From positions 1,272,361-1,336,360 of the forward strand of contig NZ_AP018042.1 of the NCBI RefSeq assembly GCF_002356295.1: a stretch of DNA of 64,000 bases. The letters run 5' to 3'. Positions within the stretch are counted from its first letter, which is position 1; every line of letters starts with the position of its first letter. This stretch comes from Labilibaculum antarcticum (GTDB lineage Bacteria; Bacteroidota; Bacteroidia; Bacteroidales; Marinifilaceae). Under the pieces are notes generated by a model. The model saw only the letters and a list, made by a program, of their open reading frames with translations, was not told the origin of the DNA and made no database searches. Of this stretch, positions 12,435 to 21,608 are shown one piece after another. The position numbers were made by a program, and so were the translations under genes.

Positions 12435-13901
12435 CTAATATCCTGGATTTTGATCTGCTTCTGTTAATGCATCGTTGTTATCAATCTCTTGCTGTGGTAT
12501 AGGATATAACCAATCTGTATCTGTAAAAGACCCATTCAACTGAGCATCAGTTATAATACCTATTGCTTTTTCCGTAGGCATAAGTTTTAAGTCGTACCAA
12601 CGCTTTCCTTCCAAAATAAACTCCCAAGTCCTTTCGTTCCATACTGCATTCATAAACTCATCTTGGTTTAATCCAGAGTAATCAATAGAAGCATTTGGTG
12701 TTGTAATATCTACCCCATAACCCCTGCGGCGAACTTGATTTAATGCTTCATATGCATCAGTACTAGGGCTTGCATTTACCATAGCATCTGCCCAAGCATA
12801 CATCGTTAACACATCCGCATATCTGTATATTGATTGATTATTTCCATGGGCGTTTTGTCCCGCTCCATTTTCATCAATATATTTTTTAAATAAGATGGGT
12901 CTATCCGCTGTTAATACTGCAACTTCTTCGGGTGTATTATATAGGTTGAAGTTTTTTCTTAAATCGGCTTCATCCCATAAGCTTGTAACCATCGGACTAT
13001 TTATATTCCCTGTAAATGTTCTCCATCCAGCAGAAGAATACCCCGTTGCCGAACTATGCATGAAGCTAGGTAACCTCATCCCACTATTGCCTTCTCGAAC
13101 CCAAATAATCGATAATAGTTCACCAGAATGTGTCGCATTATCTTCTGGAGAAAATATAGTAGCCAAATCAGGCTCTAACTGGAAATCACCAGAATCTATA
13201 ATAGACTTAGAGATTGCTGCACTTTCAGCATATTGCCCAAGTGTTAAATATACATGAGCCAAAATTGCCTTCGCAGCATGTAAACCTAACCTACCTTGAT
13301 TACTACCTGTAAATTTTGCAGGCAATGCATTGGAATTTATAGCATCAGTTAAATCTTTAACAACCTGAGTGTAAATATCACTCACGCTAGATTTAGCCAA
13401 TCCAATACCATTTAAACTAGTTAATGGTTCAAGACGTAAAGGCACCTCTCCCCAAGAACGTACGATATTAAAATAGTGCAATCCTCTCAGAGCTTTTGCC
13501 TCTGCCACATATTGTGTTTTAAGAGCTTCATCAATATCTAAAGTTGGCACAGAGGCAATAACTGTATTTGCTCTATTTACGGCATTATACATCGCATCCC
13601 AAGCATCATTGATTCTACTTACACTTCTTGCAATAAGCTCAAATCGACCAACATCGGCCCAGCTTCCCGTACCTAACATATACTCGCCACGCACTTCGGC
13701 TTGCATTAAAAAATCTTGTTGATAGTAGCTACGTAATTGTAAACCTCCATAAGCTCCTTTTAGTAAGGCTAAGGCTCCTCCTTCAGAGTTCAATTCTTCA
13801 GGAGCTAAAAATGAACTTGGTTCTTCTGTATAAACATCTTCACAAGATGTATATGCCAAAGACAATCCAATAAGAATTATTAAAATAAACTTTGTTTTCA
13901 T
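12435..13901 (-). CDS. SusD/RagB-family glycan-binding lipoprotein
   Basis: A 488-residue outer-membrane lipoprotein with lipobox AYTSC. It shows the family pattern: a helical TPR-like core with AKALRGLHYFNIVRSWGEVPL, ALNQVRRRGYG, FMNAVWNERTWEFILEGKRWYDL, and the C-terminal LYPIPQQEIDNNDALTEADQNPGY. SusD proteins form the lid over the partner SusC channel and bind the polysaccharide at the cell surface. It follows its SusC partner by 16 bp and must be co-transcribed. Substrate specificity cannot be read from sequence. Confidence 0.96.
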   Translation of the reverse strand: MKTKFILIILIGLSLAYTSCEDVYTEEPSSFLAPEELNSEGGALALLKGAYGGLQLRSYYQQDFLMQAEVRGEYMLGTGSWADVGRFELIARSVSRINDAWDAMYNAVNRANTVIASVPTLDIDEALKTQYVAEAKALRGLHYFNIVRSWGEVPLRLEPLTSLNGIGLAKSSVSDIYTQVVKDLTDAINSNALPAKFTGSNQGRLGLHAAKAILAHVYLTLGQYAESAAISKSIIDSGDFQLEPDLATIFSPEDNATHSGELLSIIWVREGNSGMRLPSFMHSSATGYSSAGWRTFTGNINSPMVTSLWDEADLRKNFNLYNTPEEVAVLTADRPILFKKYIDENGAGQNAHGNNQSIYRYADVLTMYAWADAMVNASPSTDAYEALNQVRRRGYGVDITTPNASIDYSGLNQDEFMNAVWNERTWEFILEGKRWYDLKLMPTEKAIGIITDAQLNGSFTDTDWLYPIPQQEIDNNDALTEADQNPGY

Positions 13902-13917
13902 ATCTGTACTTTTTTAA

Positions 13918-16860
13918 TTAAAACCCTACTCTTACTCCCATTGATATGGTCTTAGTACTCGGGTATACATTGTTATCTACTCCTAAACGTAAATCTCCGT
14001 CTCCATAAGCCTGAACTTCTGGATCATAACCCGAATACTTAGTAAACGTGAAGAAGTTTTGAGCATTAATATATACTTGTGCACTATTTAGCCAAGACAC
14101 TTTATTTGTTGGAATATCATAAGCTAAGTTTATTGTTCTTATTTTAATGTAAGAACCATCTTCAATAAACTCTGTAGAACCTCTAAACTCGCCACTACTC
14201 TGTATTTTAGGACTCGTTGCGCCTGCAGTATTTGAAGGTGTCCAGTGATTCATCGCCTCTGCTAACTGATTAGCACCTCTAGAAAATGAGTTTCTTAACA
14301 AAAATTTAGATCCCCACACGATATCGAAACCTTGTGCTCCTTCAATAAATACATTCAATGATAAATTTTTATACTTCAATGTGTTACCAAATCCAAAAGT
14401 GAAATCTGGATGTGGATTCCCAATTACTCTTGGGTCATCTTCATATTGATTATTCCCTTCACTATCATATCCATCATTCACATAACCATAGAAAGATGAC
14501 ATTGGCAATCCTTCTCTAATAATATGAAACTCTGAAATTAAATTGTTAACCGGACCAGGAAATACATCAGCTCCTTTGCTAAGCTTTAAAACTTTATTCC
14601 TATTTCTTGATAATTGGAAGGATGTATTCCAGTTTAAATCTTTACTTTTCACAATATGAGCATCGATACTAAACTCCATTCCTTTATTTTCCATCTCCCC
14701 AATATTTTGAGTGATTTCGCTAAATCCAACAGAAGATGGTAGATTTACTTGTGCTAATAAATCAGAGGTTTTCTTGTAATAATAATCAAAAGTAAATCGA
14801 ACACTATTATTTAAAATACCAAAATCTACTCCAAAATCATATTGATCTGTAGTCTCCCACTTTAGATCAGGATTAGCAGGTGCTCCTGGCACAAAACCAA
14901 CACCTAATGAACCTCCTAACACAACAGGTGCAGATACAACACTTGACCATGTCTGGAATGGACTAACCGCTTGATTTCCTGTAATACCCCAACTAGCTCT
15001 AAGCTTTAAGTTAGACATCCAGTCGATATCATTCATGAAATCTTCGTTAGACACTTTCCAAGCAAATGCTGCAGAAGGAAATGTAGCTCTTTGTTTTCCT
15101 TTAACAAAACGAGAAGACCAATCTGAACGCATTGTTAGTGTCACCAAATATTTATTTTGATAGGAGTAATTAACCCTACCTAATAATGATGCCAATCCCC
15201 ATTCTGAACTCCCAGATCTTGGTACTCCAGGAAGAGAACCATCTTGTAATACCTCTGCTCCAAGTAAATCAGTTACAAAATCAGAAGATGAAGTTGAAAT
15301 AAATGTACTTTTAAACGTCTGTGTATTATACCCTAAAATGGCATTTACACTATGATCTCCAAATTCATTTTTGTAATTAAGTATATTCTCATTTAAGATA
15401 GAATAACTCTCTGATGAACCTCTATAAGCCTTGCCTCCTGGCGTGCCATCTAAAAGTAATCTTGACAAATATCTATTACTTCGAGCTGTAGAATAATCAA
15501 CACCTATTGAAGATTTAAACGTTAAGTTAGGAGTCAATGTAAACAAGCCATAAAAATTATCAAAAATCTTAGTCGTAAGTATTTCATCACTATATTCATT
15601 TATCCATTTCATTGGGTTATCTAAGGCAGTAGGCGCATAACTAAGACTAGAGTAATCATTAAGAGTAATATCGTTATAATTTCCATCCGCATCATATACA
15701 GACTCGGTTGGAGAGGCTATGTGCGCCTCAATAACGGCTCTATTTCCTCCATCTCCACTAAACTGTCTATCAGAACGAGACAAAATTAAGCTATTGCCTA
15801 CAGTAAGCCAATCACTCATTTTTGCTTCCGTATTGTTACGAAGGGTTGCTCTTTCAAAACCACTATTTTTAAGAATACCATCTTGGTTAAAATAATTAAA
15901 TGATTGCGATGTTTTGATACGCTCGTTTCCTGCTGTAATAGTTATGGTATGACTCTGCACAGGAGACGCATCAAATAATTCATCTATCCAATCGGTATTG
16001 GTGGTAACATCTGACGGGTTCGGAAAGTACAAGCCTGCTGAACCATCATTAACTGCTCTTTCGTTAGCGATTTGAACAAACTGTTGCGCATTTAATAAGT
16101 CTATTTTCTTTGACTGTTCTTGGATACCATAGTAAGAATCAATATCAACAGTAAATTTACCCGCTTTACCTTTTTTAGTGCTTACAATAATAACACCGTT
16201 ACTACCTCTGGCGCCATAAATAGCTGTAGAAGATGCGTCTTTTAATATTTCAATATTTTCAACATCTGCAGGATTTATATTTTCTAATCCTCCAACTACT
16301 GGGAAGCCATCAACAATTACCAAAGGCTTATTCCCTCCTATGATTGAGTTTGTTCCTCGAATACGAATGGTAGTAGGTGCACCAGGAATACCACTGTTTT
16401 GGGTTACACTTACACCACTCGCTCTACCTTGAAGAGCTTGACCTATTGAACTTACTGGTACAGCTGCGATATCTGCAGCCTTTACAGACGAAACAGAACC
16501 CGTCAGGTCACTTTTCTTAACAGAACCATAACCTACAATAACAACTTCATCTAACCCTTGAGTTGATGAAACCAGACGTACAGTAACATTATCTTTTCCA
16601 AGGATGCTGATTTTTTGGGTTTCAAAACCAACAAATGAAAAAATAAGTACATTTTCACTAGGAGAAACCGTTAACTGGAATCTCCCATCAATATCGGTTG
16701 TAGTTCCATTGGTTATTCCTTCAACTACAATGGAAACACCCGGTAACGTCTCATTCTCTGAGTCGTAAACCGTACCACTAATAGTTCTTTGTTGCGCATT
16801 TGTTACCCACGAGATGAATAACAAAAACAACACTAAGAGTAATCGCAAATTCCTTTTCAT
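13918..16860 (-). CDS. SusC/RagA-family TonB-dependent glycan importer
   Basis: A 980-residue outer-membrane receptor. Order of parts: signal peptide ending at TNAQ, carboxypeptidase-D-like regulatory domain (ISGTVYDSENETLPGVSIVV, residues about 25-105), and the TonB-box/plug region with the SusC signature (DEVVIVGYGSVKKSDLTGSV, IRGTNSIIGGNKPLVIVDG, IEILKDASSTAIYGARGSNG). A beta-barrel of about 700 residues follows, ending in an aromatic-rich strand with terminal Phe (TISMGVRVGF). It imports oligosaccharides with TonB energy together with the SusD-like lid. The length is normal for the family. As the first gene of the locus it is preceded by a 364-bp intergenic region shared with the divergent AraC-type regulator. 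Confidence 0.96.
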   Translation of the reverse strand: MKRNLRLLLVLFLLFISWVTNAQQRTISGTVYDSENETLPGVSIVVEGITNGTTTDIDGRFQLTVSPSENVLIFSFVGFETQKISILGKDNVTVRLVSSTQGLDEVVIVGYGSVKKSDLTGSVSSVKAADIAAVPVSSIGQALQGRASGVSVTQNSGIPGAPTTIRIRGTNSIIGGNKPLVIVDGFPVVGGLENINPADVENIEILKDASSTAIYGARGSNGVIIVSTKKGKAGKFTVDIDSYYGIQEQSKKIDLLNAQQFVQIANERAVNDGSAGLYFPNPSDVTTNTDWIDELFDASPVQSHTITITAGNERIKTSQSFNYFNQDGILKNSGFERATLRNNTEAKMSDWLTVGNSLILSRSDRQFSGDGGNRAVIEAHIASPTESVYDADGNYNDITLNDYSSLSYAPTALDNPMKWINEYSDEILTTKIFDNFYGLFTLTPNLTFKSSIGVDYSTARSNRYLSRLLLDGTPGGKAYRGSSESYSILNENILNYKNEFGDHSVNAILGYNTQTFKSTFISTSSSDFVTDLLGAEVLQDGSLPGVPRSGSSEWGLASLLGRVNYSYQNKYLVTLTMRSDWSSRFVKGKQRATFPSAAFAWKVSNEDFMNDIDWMSNLKLRASWGITGNQAVSPFQTWSSVVSAPVVLGGSLGVGFVPGAPANPDLKWETTDQYDFGVDFGILNNSVRFTFDYYYKKTSDLLAQVNLPSSVGFSEITQNIGEMENKGMEFSIDAHIVKSKDLNWNTSFQLSRNRNKVLKLSKGADVFPGPVNNLISEFHIIREGLPMSSFYGYVNDGYDSEGNNQYEDDPRVIGNPHPDFTFGFGNTLKYKNLSLNVFIEGAQGFDIVWGSKFLLRNSFSRGANQLAEAMNHWTPSNTAGATSPKIQSSGEFRGSTEFIEDGSYIKIRTINLAYDIPTNKVSWLNSAQVYINAQNFFTFTKYSGYDPEVQAYGDGDLRLGVDNNVYPSTKTISMGVRVGF

Positions 16861-17224
16861 AAAACATCTTTTTTACTTGAATATTACTTAAATAATTACA
16901 CCTATAAAGTTTCGTAAACAAATTATATTACAAATATAAAGGTGAAATCAATCCAACTTAAATAGTATTACATCTAAACATGATACTTTATTATCATTTA
17001 ATTAAACTATTATTAACAACAGAATAATCAACTTCCAACACCTTCATAATCAAACTATTACTCTGACGAGAGACAAATCCCAATCTCAATCCCAAGAATA
17101 AACACCCAATAAAATCGGTTAAAATCTAAATTAAATACTATTTTACACCCAATTATAATACTTCTAATGCATCATCTATTATACTATCTTATCATTTTGT
17201 GTAATATTTTATAAAACAAGACAA
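16861..17224. other. Divergent control region between susC-like and araC-like genes
   Basis: A 364-bp AT-rich gap with no gene. It should hold the promoters of the polysaccharide locus (leftward) and the regulator (rightward) plus the regulator's binding sites. I see one good -7 element for the leftward transcript, but no convincing pair of AraC-type direct repeats. Confidence 0.6.
16931..16938 (-). promoter_or_regulatory. Putative -7 element of the susC-like promoter
   Basis: The minus strand reads TATATTTG, matching the Bacteroidota consensus TAnnTTTG, about 70 bp before the receptor's ATG. The -33 region at the usual spacing reads TTTA rather than TTTG, which may mean activator dependence. 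Confidence 0.45.
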
Positions 17225-18103
17225 ATGAAAAGCCAGATTCACAGGGAAATAACACCACTTCAGGGGAGTGATTGTTTTTTGATATTCGATCGGGAAAGAA
17301 ATGCTTTCACATTTCCAATTCACTTCCATCCGGAATTTGAAATTACCTATATTCAAAATGCCAAAGGAGGCAAACGCATTATAGGTGATCACATTGGAGA
17401 AATTAGAGAGAAGGAATTAGTCATTGTTGGCCCGAACCTTTATCATGGATGGGATAATTATAAAAACACAGGCAAAGAATTGCTTCACGAAATAACAATT
17501 CAGTTCCCAAAAGAGCTTTTTGACGAAAACATACTTAAGAGAAACATGCTTAAACCAATCAGGGAATTATTAAACGATGCTAGCAGAGGAGTTTTATTTT
17601 CTGATGAAACCATTAAGATGGTCGAACCTAAACTATTAGCACTAAGCCAAAAAAGAGGCTTCGACAGCTATCTGGAATTTCAGTCACTACTATATGATCT
17701 TGCCATTTCTCGTGATCAACAGACACTTACCAATATGTCTTTCCAAAGACAAAGTGATTTTCACAATAGCGAACGCATTGAACGTATTTATAAATACGTA
17801 CAGGAAAACTATCACAAAAAATTAAAACTTGAAGATGCTGCAAAATTGACAAACATGACTGTAATTTCTTTTAGTAGACTGATTAAACAAAGGACTGGAA
17901 AATCATTTGTTGATTTCGTAATTGAAATTCGCCTCGGTATGGCAACTCAACTATTAATTGAAACCGATAAGAGTATAGCTGAAGTCTGTTTCGATTGTGG
18001 CTTTAACAACATTTCTAACTTTAACCGGATATTCAAAAAAAGACAGGATTGTACTCCTTCTGAATTTAGAACAAACTTTAACGGAACTCGAAATGTATTT
18101 TAA
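17225..18103 (+). CDS. AraC-family transcriptional regulator of the polysaccharide locus
   Basis: A 292-residue cytoplasmic regulator. Residues about 15-110 form a cupin-like sensor domain (HFHPEFEITYIQNAKGGKRIIGDHIGEIREKELVIVGPNLYHGW). Residues about 185-285 form the double helix-turn-helix domain (IYKYVQENYHKKLKLEDAAKLTNMT, SFSRLIKQRTGKSFVDFVIEIR, IAEVCFDCGFNNISNFNRIFKKRQDCTPSEFR). It is divergent from the susC-like gene and is the only local regulator near the locus, with no SusR or hybrid two-component sensor in view. It probably activates the locus on binding a mono- or disaccharide. The ligand is unknown. Confidence 0.92.
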   Translation: MKSQIHREITPLQGSDCFLIFDRERNAFTFPIHFHPEFEITYIQNAKGGKRIIGDHIGEIREKELVIVGPNLYHGWDNYKNTGKELLHEITIQFPKELFDENILKRNMLKPIRELLNDASRGVLFSDETIKMVEPKLLALSQKRGFDSYLEFQSLLYDLAISRDQQTLTNMSFQRQSDFHNSERIERIYKYVQENYHKKLKLEDAAKLTNMTVISFSRLIKQRTGKSFVDFVIEIRLGMATQLLIETDKSIAEVCFDCGFNNISNFNRIFKKRQDCTPSEFRTNFNGTRNVF

Positions 18104-18240
18104 AACTCATTGTTAAAAATACTACTTTCTCCTTTGAATCATTATTTCTATTTATCAATACTCACAGAGGAAATGTAGAAACTGAATTTCTAGAACGACA
18201 TAACTTCATAGAAGAACCTACCTCTCGATTTTTAAAACCC

Positions 18241-18785
18241 ATGCATGATTACAAGGTAATTTGTCAAATGCCAACCAGTACAAAAAGTTTATCTGCAAGC
18301 TATATGGGTGTTCGCTATGGTGTTACAGAAAAAAACAGCACGCTTGTTTATGCATAAAGTGCGTGTTGCAATGAAATCAAGTGGGAATTACCCTATGAAT
18401 GGTGAAATAAATGTCGATGAGTTTGTTGTTGGAGGTAAGGAAAAAGGTAAAGTCGGAAGAAACTATAATAGCAAAAGAAAGTTGTTTGTGCAGTACAGCT
18501 TACAGGCAGGGGGAAAATCAAACGAATGTACGCTCAAAAGATTGATAATTATTCGTCTAAAGAACTAGAAAAAATATTCACGAAACACATAGACAAACAA
18601 GCAAGAGTAACAACAGATTTATGGAAAGGCTATCGTCCTTTGTTTAAAGATTACGATATCACACAAATAGAAAGTGCTGGCGGAATCAACTTCAAAGCAT
18701 TACACACAGTAATACATCAAGTGAAATATTGGATTAGAACGACATATTCTTGGATAAGTGAGTTTAATATCGATCGTTATTTTGA
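18241..18785 (+). mobile_element. IS1595-family transposase remnant, truncated at both ends, two frameshifts
   Basis: The plus strand encodes an internal piece of an ISXO2/IS1595-type transposase in three frames. These are HDYKVICQMPTSTKSLSAS then YMGVRYGVTEK, next TARLFMHKVRVAMKSSGN with INVDEFVVGGKEKGKVGRN, then MYAQKIDNYSSKELEKIF with DKQARVTTDLWKGYRPLF and the end TVIHQVKYWIRTTYSWISEFNIDRYFD. The first break is one extra A in a run of seven As (about 18328-18334). The second is one missing A in an A-run near 18515-18518 (GGKIKRMYAQK is restored with it). The zinc-ribbon N-terminus and the last 20 or so residues are absent, and no terminal inverted repeats were found. The element is dead. 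Confidence 0.8.
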
Positions 18786-19012
18786 TGTGTTTTATTACTG
18801 GTGTGTTTTTTATCGAGTATGCCAATTTCCCATTTGACTCTCCATTCCACATTTTTTTGAATGAATTTGACTTTGTTTTCAAGTAAGAGATTATGTCCTT
18901 TGATGTGTTCCAAAAAGACAGGATCAAGTTTTTTCATTTTTTTGCAAAGAGTTGAAGTGGAAATATCTAATTCCATGACAAGCTCTTTTCGGTTCATAGT
19001 TTTGTATTCCAT
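18764..19012 (-). CDS. Small helix-turn-helix protein, probably truncated
   Basis: An 82-residue reading frame with MNRKELVMELDISTSTLCKKMKKLDPVFLEHIKGHNLLLENKVKF, which looks like a helix-turn-helix segment followed by a charged helix. I do not recognise a named family. Its last 7 or so codons run into the transposase remnant on the other strand, so the original C-terminus was probably lost when that sequence was joined here. Coding status is uncertain. Confidence 0.35.
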   Translation of the reverse strand: MEYKTMNRKELVMELDISTSTLCKKMKKLDPVFLEHIKGHNLLLENKVKFIQKNVEWRVKWEIGILDKKHTSNKTHQNNDRY

Positions 19013-19366
19013 TTTTATTTTTTTGTAGTTTGCTTATTTCATAGTGGTGAAGCTAATTTGAATCTATATTTTGTATAAATTTGTATGGTAACAACAGTTT
19101 CACGGTAATAATGAAAAAGTGCTCATTTGTACCAAATTTGTACGACAATACCATAAGAGACTGATAACTAGCGTCCGTTAGTTTTGAAGAAGTTAAGTAA
19201 TTCAACTTCAAATAAAATCAAAATGGCGGTCAATTAATTTGACCGCCATTTTTTATTAAATATTGCCCTAAAGTACAATGGTTCCTTTTGTGACCTTCGC
19301 TAAAACGGATACTCCTGCAAAAACACTCTCTGTTTTTTTAATAATCTTATTTTAGTCAAAAAGCTT
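19013..19366. other. Intergenic region with a bidirectional terminator
   Basis: No gene is visible. The region has several AAATTTGTA-like words (near 19075 and 19131) and, at 19222-19256, a strong hairpin listed separately. Nothing else was recognised. Confidence 0.5.
19222..19256. terminator. Bidirectional hairpin terminator
   Basis: ATGGCGGTCAA, a 5-base loop, TTGACCGCCAT: an 11-bp perfect stem followed by TTTTTTATT on the plus strand and by a T-rich run on the minus strand. On the minus strand it ends transcripts from the gene at 19367-19756. Confidence 0.8.
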
Positions 19367-19756
19367 TTATTTATTGTAATAAATGTAAGCTGTAACAATC
19401 ACAACAAACACGATAAATAAAATAATGTAAGCATCGTATTTTGTATCAGCCTTATCCTTTAGGTAATTCCCTTTGCGAGTTTTTGTCACTTCTGGCTCTT
19501 TCAAATCTTGGATAGAATTCGGTTTCAAATCAGACGTTTCGTACTCATGGAAATTGCGGTTTATTTTTATAATCCCTTCTACCCCATTATAATAGTCTGG
19601 ATTTAATTCTAAATTATCGACAATTTCTTTACATTCTTGCAAACCGATATTTGTTCGATCTTTAATGAATTTTACCGCAACCAGCTTTTGCTGATTTTCC
19701 AAAAAATATAATAGTTGAGATTTATCAACCCGTTTGCCATTAATGATTAGATCCAT
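19367..19756 (-). CDS. Membrane-anchored protein with ribosomal L7/L12 C-terminal-like domain
   Basis: A 129-residue protein. Residues about 25-55 (QKLVAVKFIKDRTNIGLQECKEIVDNL) follow the pattern of the ribosomal protein L7/L12 C-terminal fold, in which KxIxxxTxxGLKEAKxxV is the hallmark. After a polar linker a single transmembrane helix at about 107-126 (AYIILFIVFVVIVTAYIYYN) ends the protein. Stand-alone proteins combining this fold with a membrane anchor occur in several bacteria, but their role is not established. No operon partner is evident. Confidence 0.6.
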   Translation of the reverse strand: MDLIINGKRVDKSQLLYFLENQQKLVAVKFIKDRTNIGLQECKEIVDNLELNPDYYNGVEGIIKINRNFHEYETSDLKPNSIQDLKEPEVTKTRKGNYLKDKADTKYDAYIILFIVFVVIVTAYIYYNK

Positions 19757-20355
19757 ACGATGTTTATTAACTAATGATTATTCGTTTTAAAATTGCTTAT
19801 CTCCTACCGACAATCTTCTAATTCCGTGGTTAATTGTACTGCTAACATTACTTTTATGTTCCTTCGTTACATTGGGCGTATTTTCAAGTTAAATTACCTT
19901 ATTCTGCCTTAGAATTGCATTTTTACTTGTTGCATTTCTTTATTTTCACAGACCACTACCTTAATAAATTACGAATTAGTTTTACTTTTTAAACAGTCTG
20001 ACGGCCTTGCTAAATTTCTTGGGCGAATTCAAAAAGAGGCCATGTCAAAGCGCAAGAAATCAAGCCCAATAAATTTACATATTATTTTATTATCGAAAGC
20101 TTGTGTTGTTAAATAAAGAAAGGATATAAATAATGAAGGTGTTTAGCCTATTTGGCTTGCTGAGTTACTAAATGAGATAAACCACACGCTAATTGCTATT
20201 GGAAATTCTTTAAAGTGCTTAAAATTTAATTTTTCTTTAATTTAACTCCATAAAGTCGTTCTTGAGATAGAAAAACATGATTAAGTCAACCCATCGTCCC
20301 TACTGGGAAGTTCTTAACACACAAACGCTTAATAGTTAGCAGATAGTCATTTTCA
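19757..20355. other. 599-bp region without a recognisable gene
   Basis: AT-rich non-coding sequence. The only structure noted is CTGCTAAC at 19838-19845 facing GTTAGCAG at 20335-20342, which I consider within chance. No RNA gene, terminator or transposon end was recognised. Confidence 0.4.
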
Positions 20356-21042
20356 TTACCACAATAAATACCCCAACATATTATCAAAAACATTCATTAT
20401 ACTATGTGCAATTATTCCGGGAAATATTGAACCTGTCTTAATTCTCAACCAACTTAATCCGAGTCCGGCAGAAAATGTCATAAGAAATGCTTTTAATCCT
20501 TCTATAAAACTTTCCGCACCTAATAGATGAGCAATTCCAAAAAGTATCGCCATTATGACTATAATTAGCCATATTTTAGCATTTGAAAAACAGGATTGCT
20601 TAGCATAGTACAATAAAAAACCAAGTACCGCACCTCTTAGACCAATTTCTTCTGCAATGCTTGGCATTGTTAGCTCAAATAGGTAATACTCAAGCCCACG
20701 GTTGAAATTTGGATCGTCTGATAAAATTTGATTACCAAAATTCCATAAGGCAATTGCAACACCAATAATAATCGTGTATTTCAACCAATTTTTATGTTTA
20801 GGTTTTTCTAATGCCAATAGTTGTTTAGGTGCTTTGAAAAAGAAGGCTAAAAGAATTACTGCTGCGGCACTTACAATATCCTGGCCCCATCCCATCTTTA
20901 AATCCAAATTCAATGTCTTCTGTATTTCCGAGCCAAGAATAAGCGCACAGAAGAAAACAATGAAGAATATAACTGCAAAAATCAAAGGTTTCTTTCTTTC
21001 CGCAGTTAATGATTTAATGCCTATGTAATTTCTAATGCCCAT
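20356..21042 (-). CDS. CPBP-family intramembrane metalloprotease (CAAX/Abi type)
   Basis: A multi-pass inner-membrane protein of about 228 residues from the ATG at 21042. An in-frame ATG at 21111 would add 23 polar residues that look untranslated. The three CPBP motifs are present in order: EEIGLRG (motif 1, EExxxR), FGIAHLLG (motif 2, FxxxH) and HSIMNVFDN (motif 3, HxxxN/D). About seven hydrophobic segments are visible. The family contains CAAX-type prenyl proteases and bacterial proteins linked to bacteriocin self-immunity or membrane stress. The substrate is unknown. It is a solitary gene between long non-coding stretches. Confidence 0.85.
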   Translation of the reverse strand: MGIRNYIGIKSLTAERKKPLIFAVIFFIVFFCALILGSEIQKTLNLDLKMGWGQDIVSAAAVILLAFFFKAPKQLLALEKPKHKNWLKYTIIIGVAIALWNFGNQILSDDPNFNRGLEYYLFELTMPSIAEEIGLRGAVLGFLLYYAKQSCFSNAKIWLIIVIMAILFGIAHLLGAESFIEGLKAFLMTFSAGLGLSWLRIKTGSIFPGIIAHSIMNVFDNMLGYLLW

Positions 21043-21275
21043 ATTTTGGTTTTGAATTGTTAATCTTATTCTGACCAACGGTAAATTTTCAGCTTCCGAA
21101 TTACCACCCAAAATTAATGCGGGTGATAAGACTCAAAAACCTCTTAAACCCATATGAATTAAACATTCTTAGCGATTCTAGCTTTATTTTATCTGTCAAT
21201 AAATTCGTTTTTATTCTGCATGATATGATCAACTTGAATTTCCATTAATTTTTCAGTTTCATGAAATTCTGTATT

Positions 21276-21575
21276 TTATAAATTTTGGTTTATTAAATCA
21301 GATAGCTGTTGTTTTGTGGCTACACCCGATTGCCTCCAAACCACCTGACCATTTTTAAATAAAATGAGTGTGGGCACTCCACGCACCTGGAATTTTGCTG
21401 CCAGGGCCTGGTTATTATCGACATTAATTTTTATGATGCGTGCTTTTCCCTTAATTGTGGCAGCGAGCTCTTTCAGTATAGGAGTCTGACTTTTGCAAGG
21501 TCCACACCAATCGGCATAAAAATCCACCAGTGTCTGCTGGCTGCTGTTAATAATATTTTGAAAATTCTCTTTCAT
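21276..21575 (-). CDS. Thioredoxin
   Basis: A 99-residue cytoplasmic thioredoxin with active site WCGPCKS near residue 23, the cis-proline in VRGVPTLILFKNGQ, and no signal peptide. It reduces protein disulfides. It lies 33 bp after the DnaJ-like gene and ends a run of minus-strand stress genes, so it is probably part of a stress operon and not the housekeeping thioredoxin, though this is inference. Confidence 0.93.
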   Translation of the reverse strand: MKENFQNIINSSQQTLVDFYADWCGPCKSQTPILKELAATIKGKARIIKINVDNNQALAAKFQVRGVPTLILFKNGQVVWRQSGVATKQQLSDLINQNL

Positions 21576-21608
21576 TGTTTAATGTTTTGAACGCTATGCA
21601 CTTTGTTA

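Noticed and set aside
19838-20342. CTGCTAAC / GTTAGCAG pair as another cassette end pair
   Set aside because: Only 8 bases match over 500 bp, expected by chance, the orientation is wrong for a cassette around a gene, and there is no inner arm pairing.
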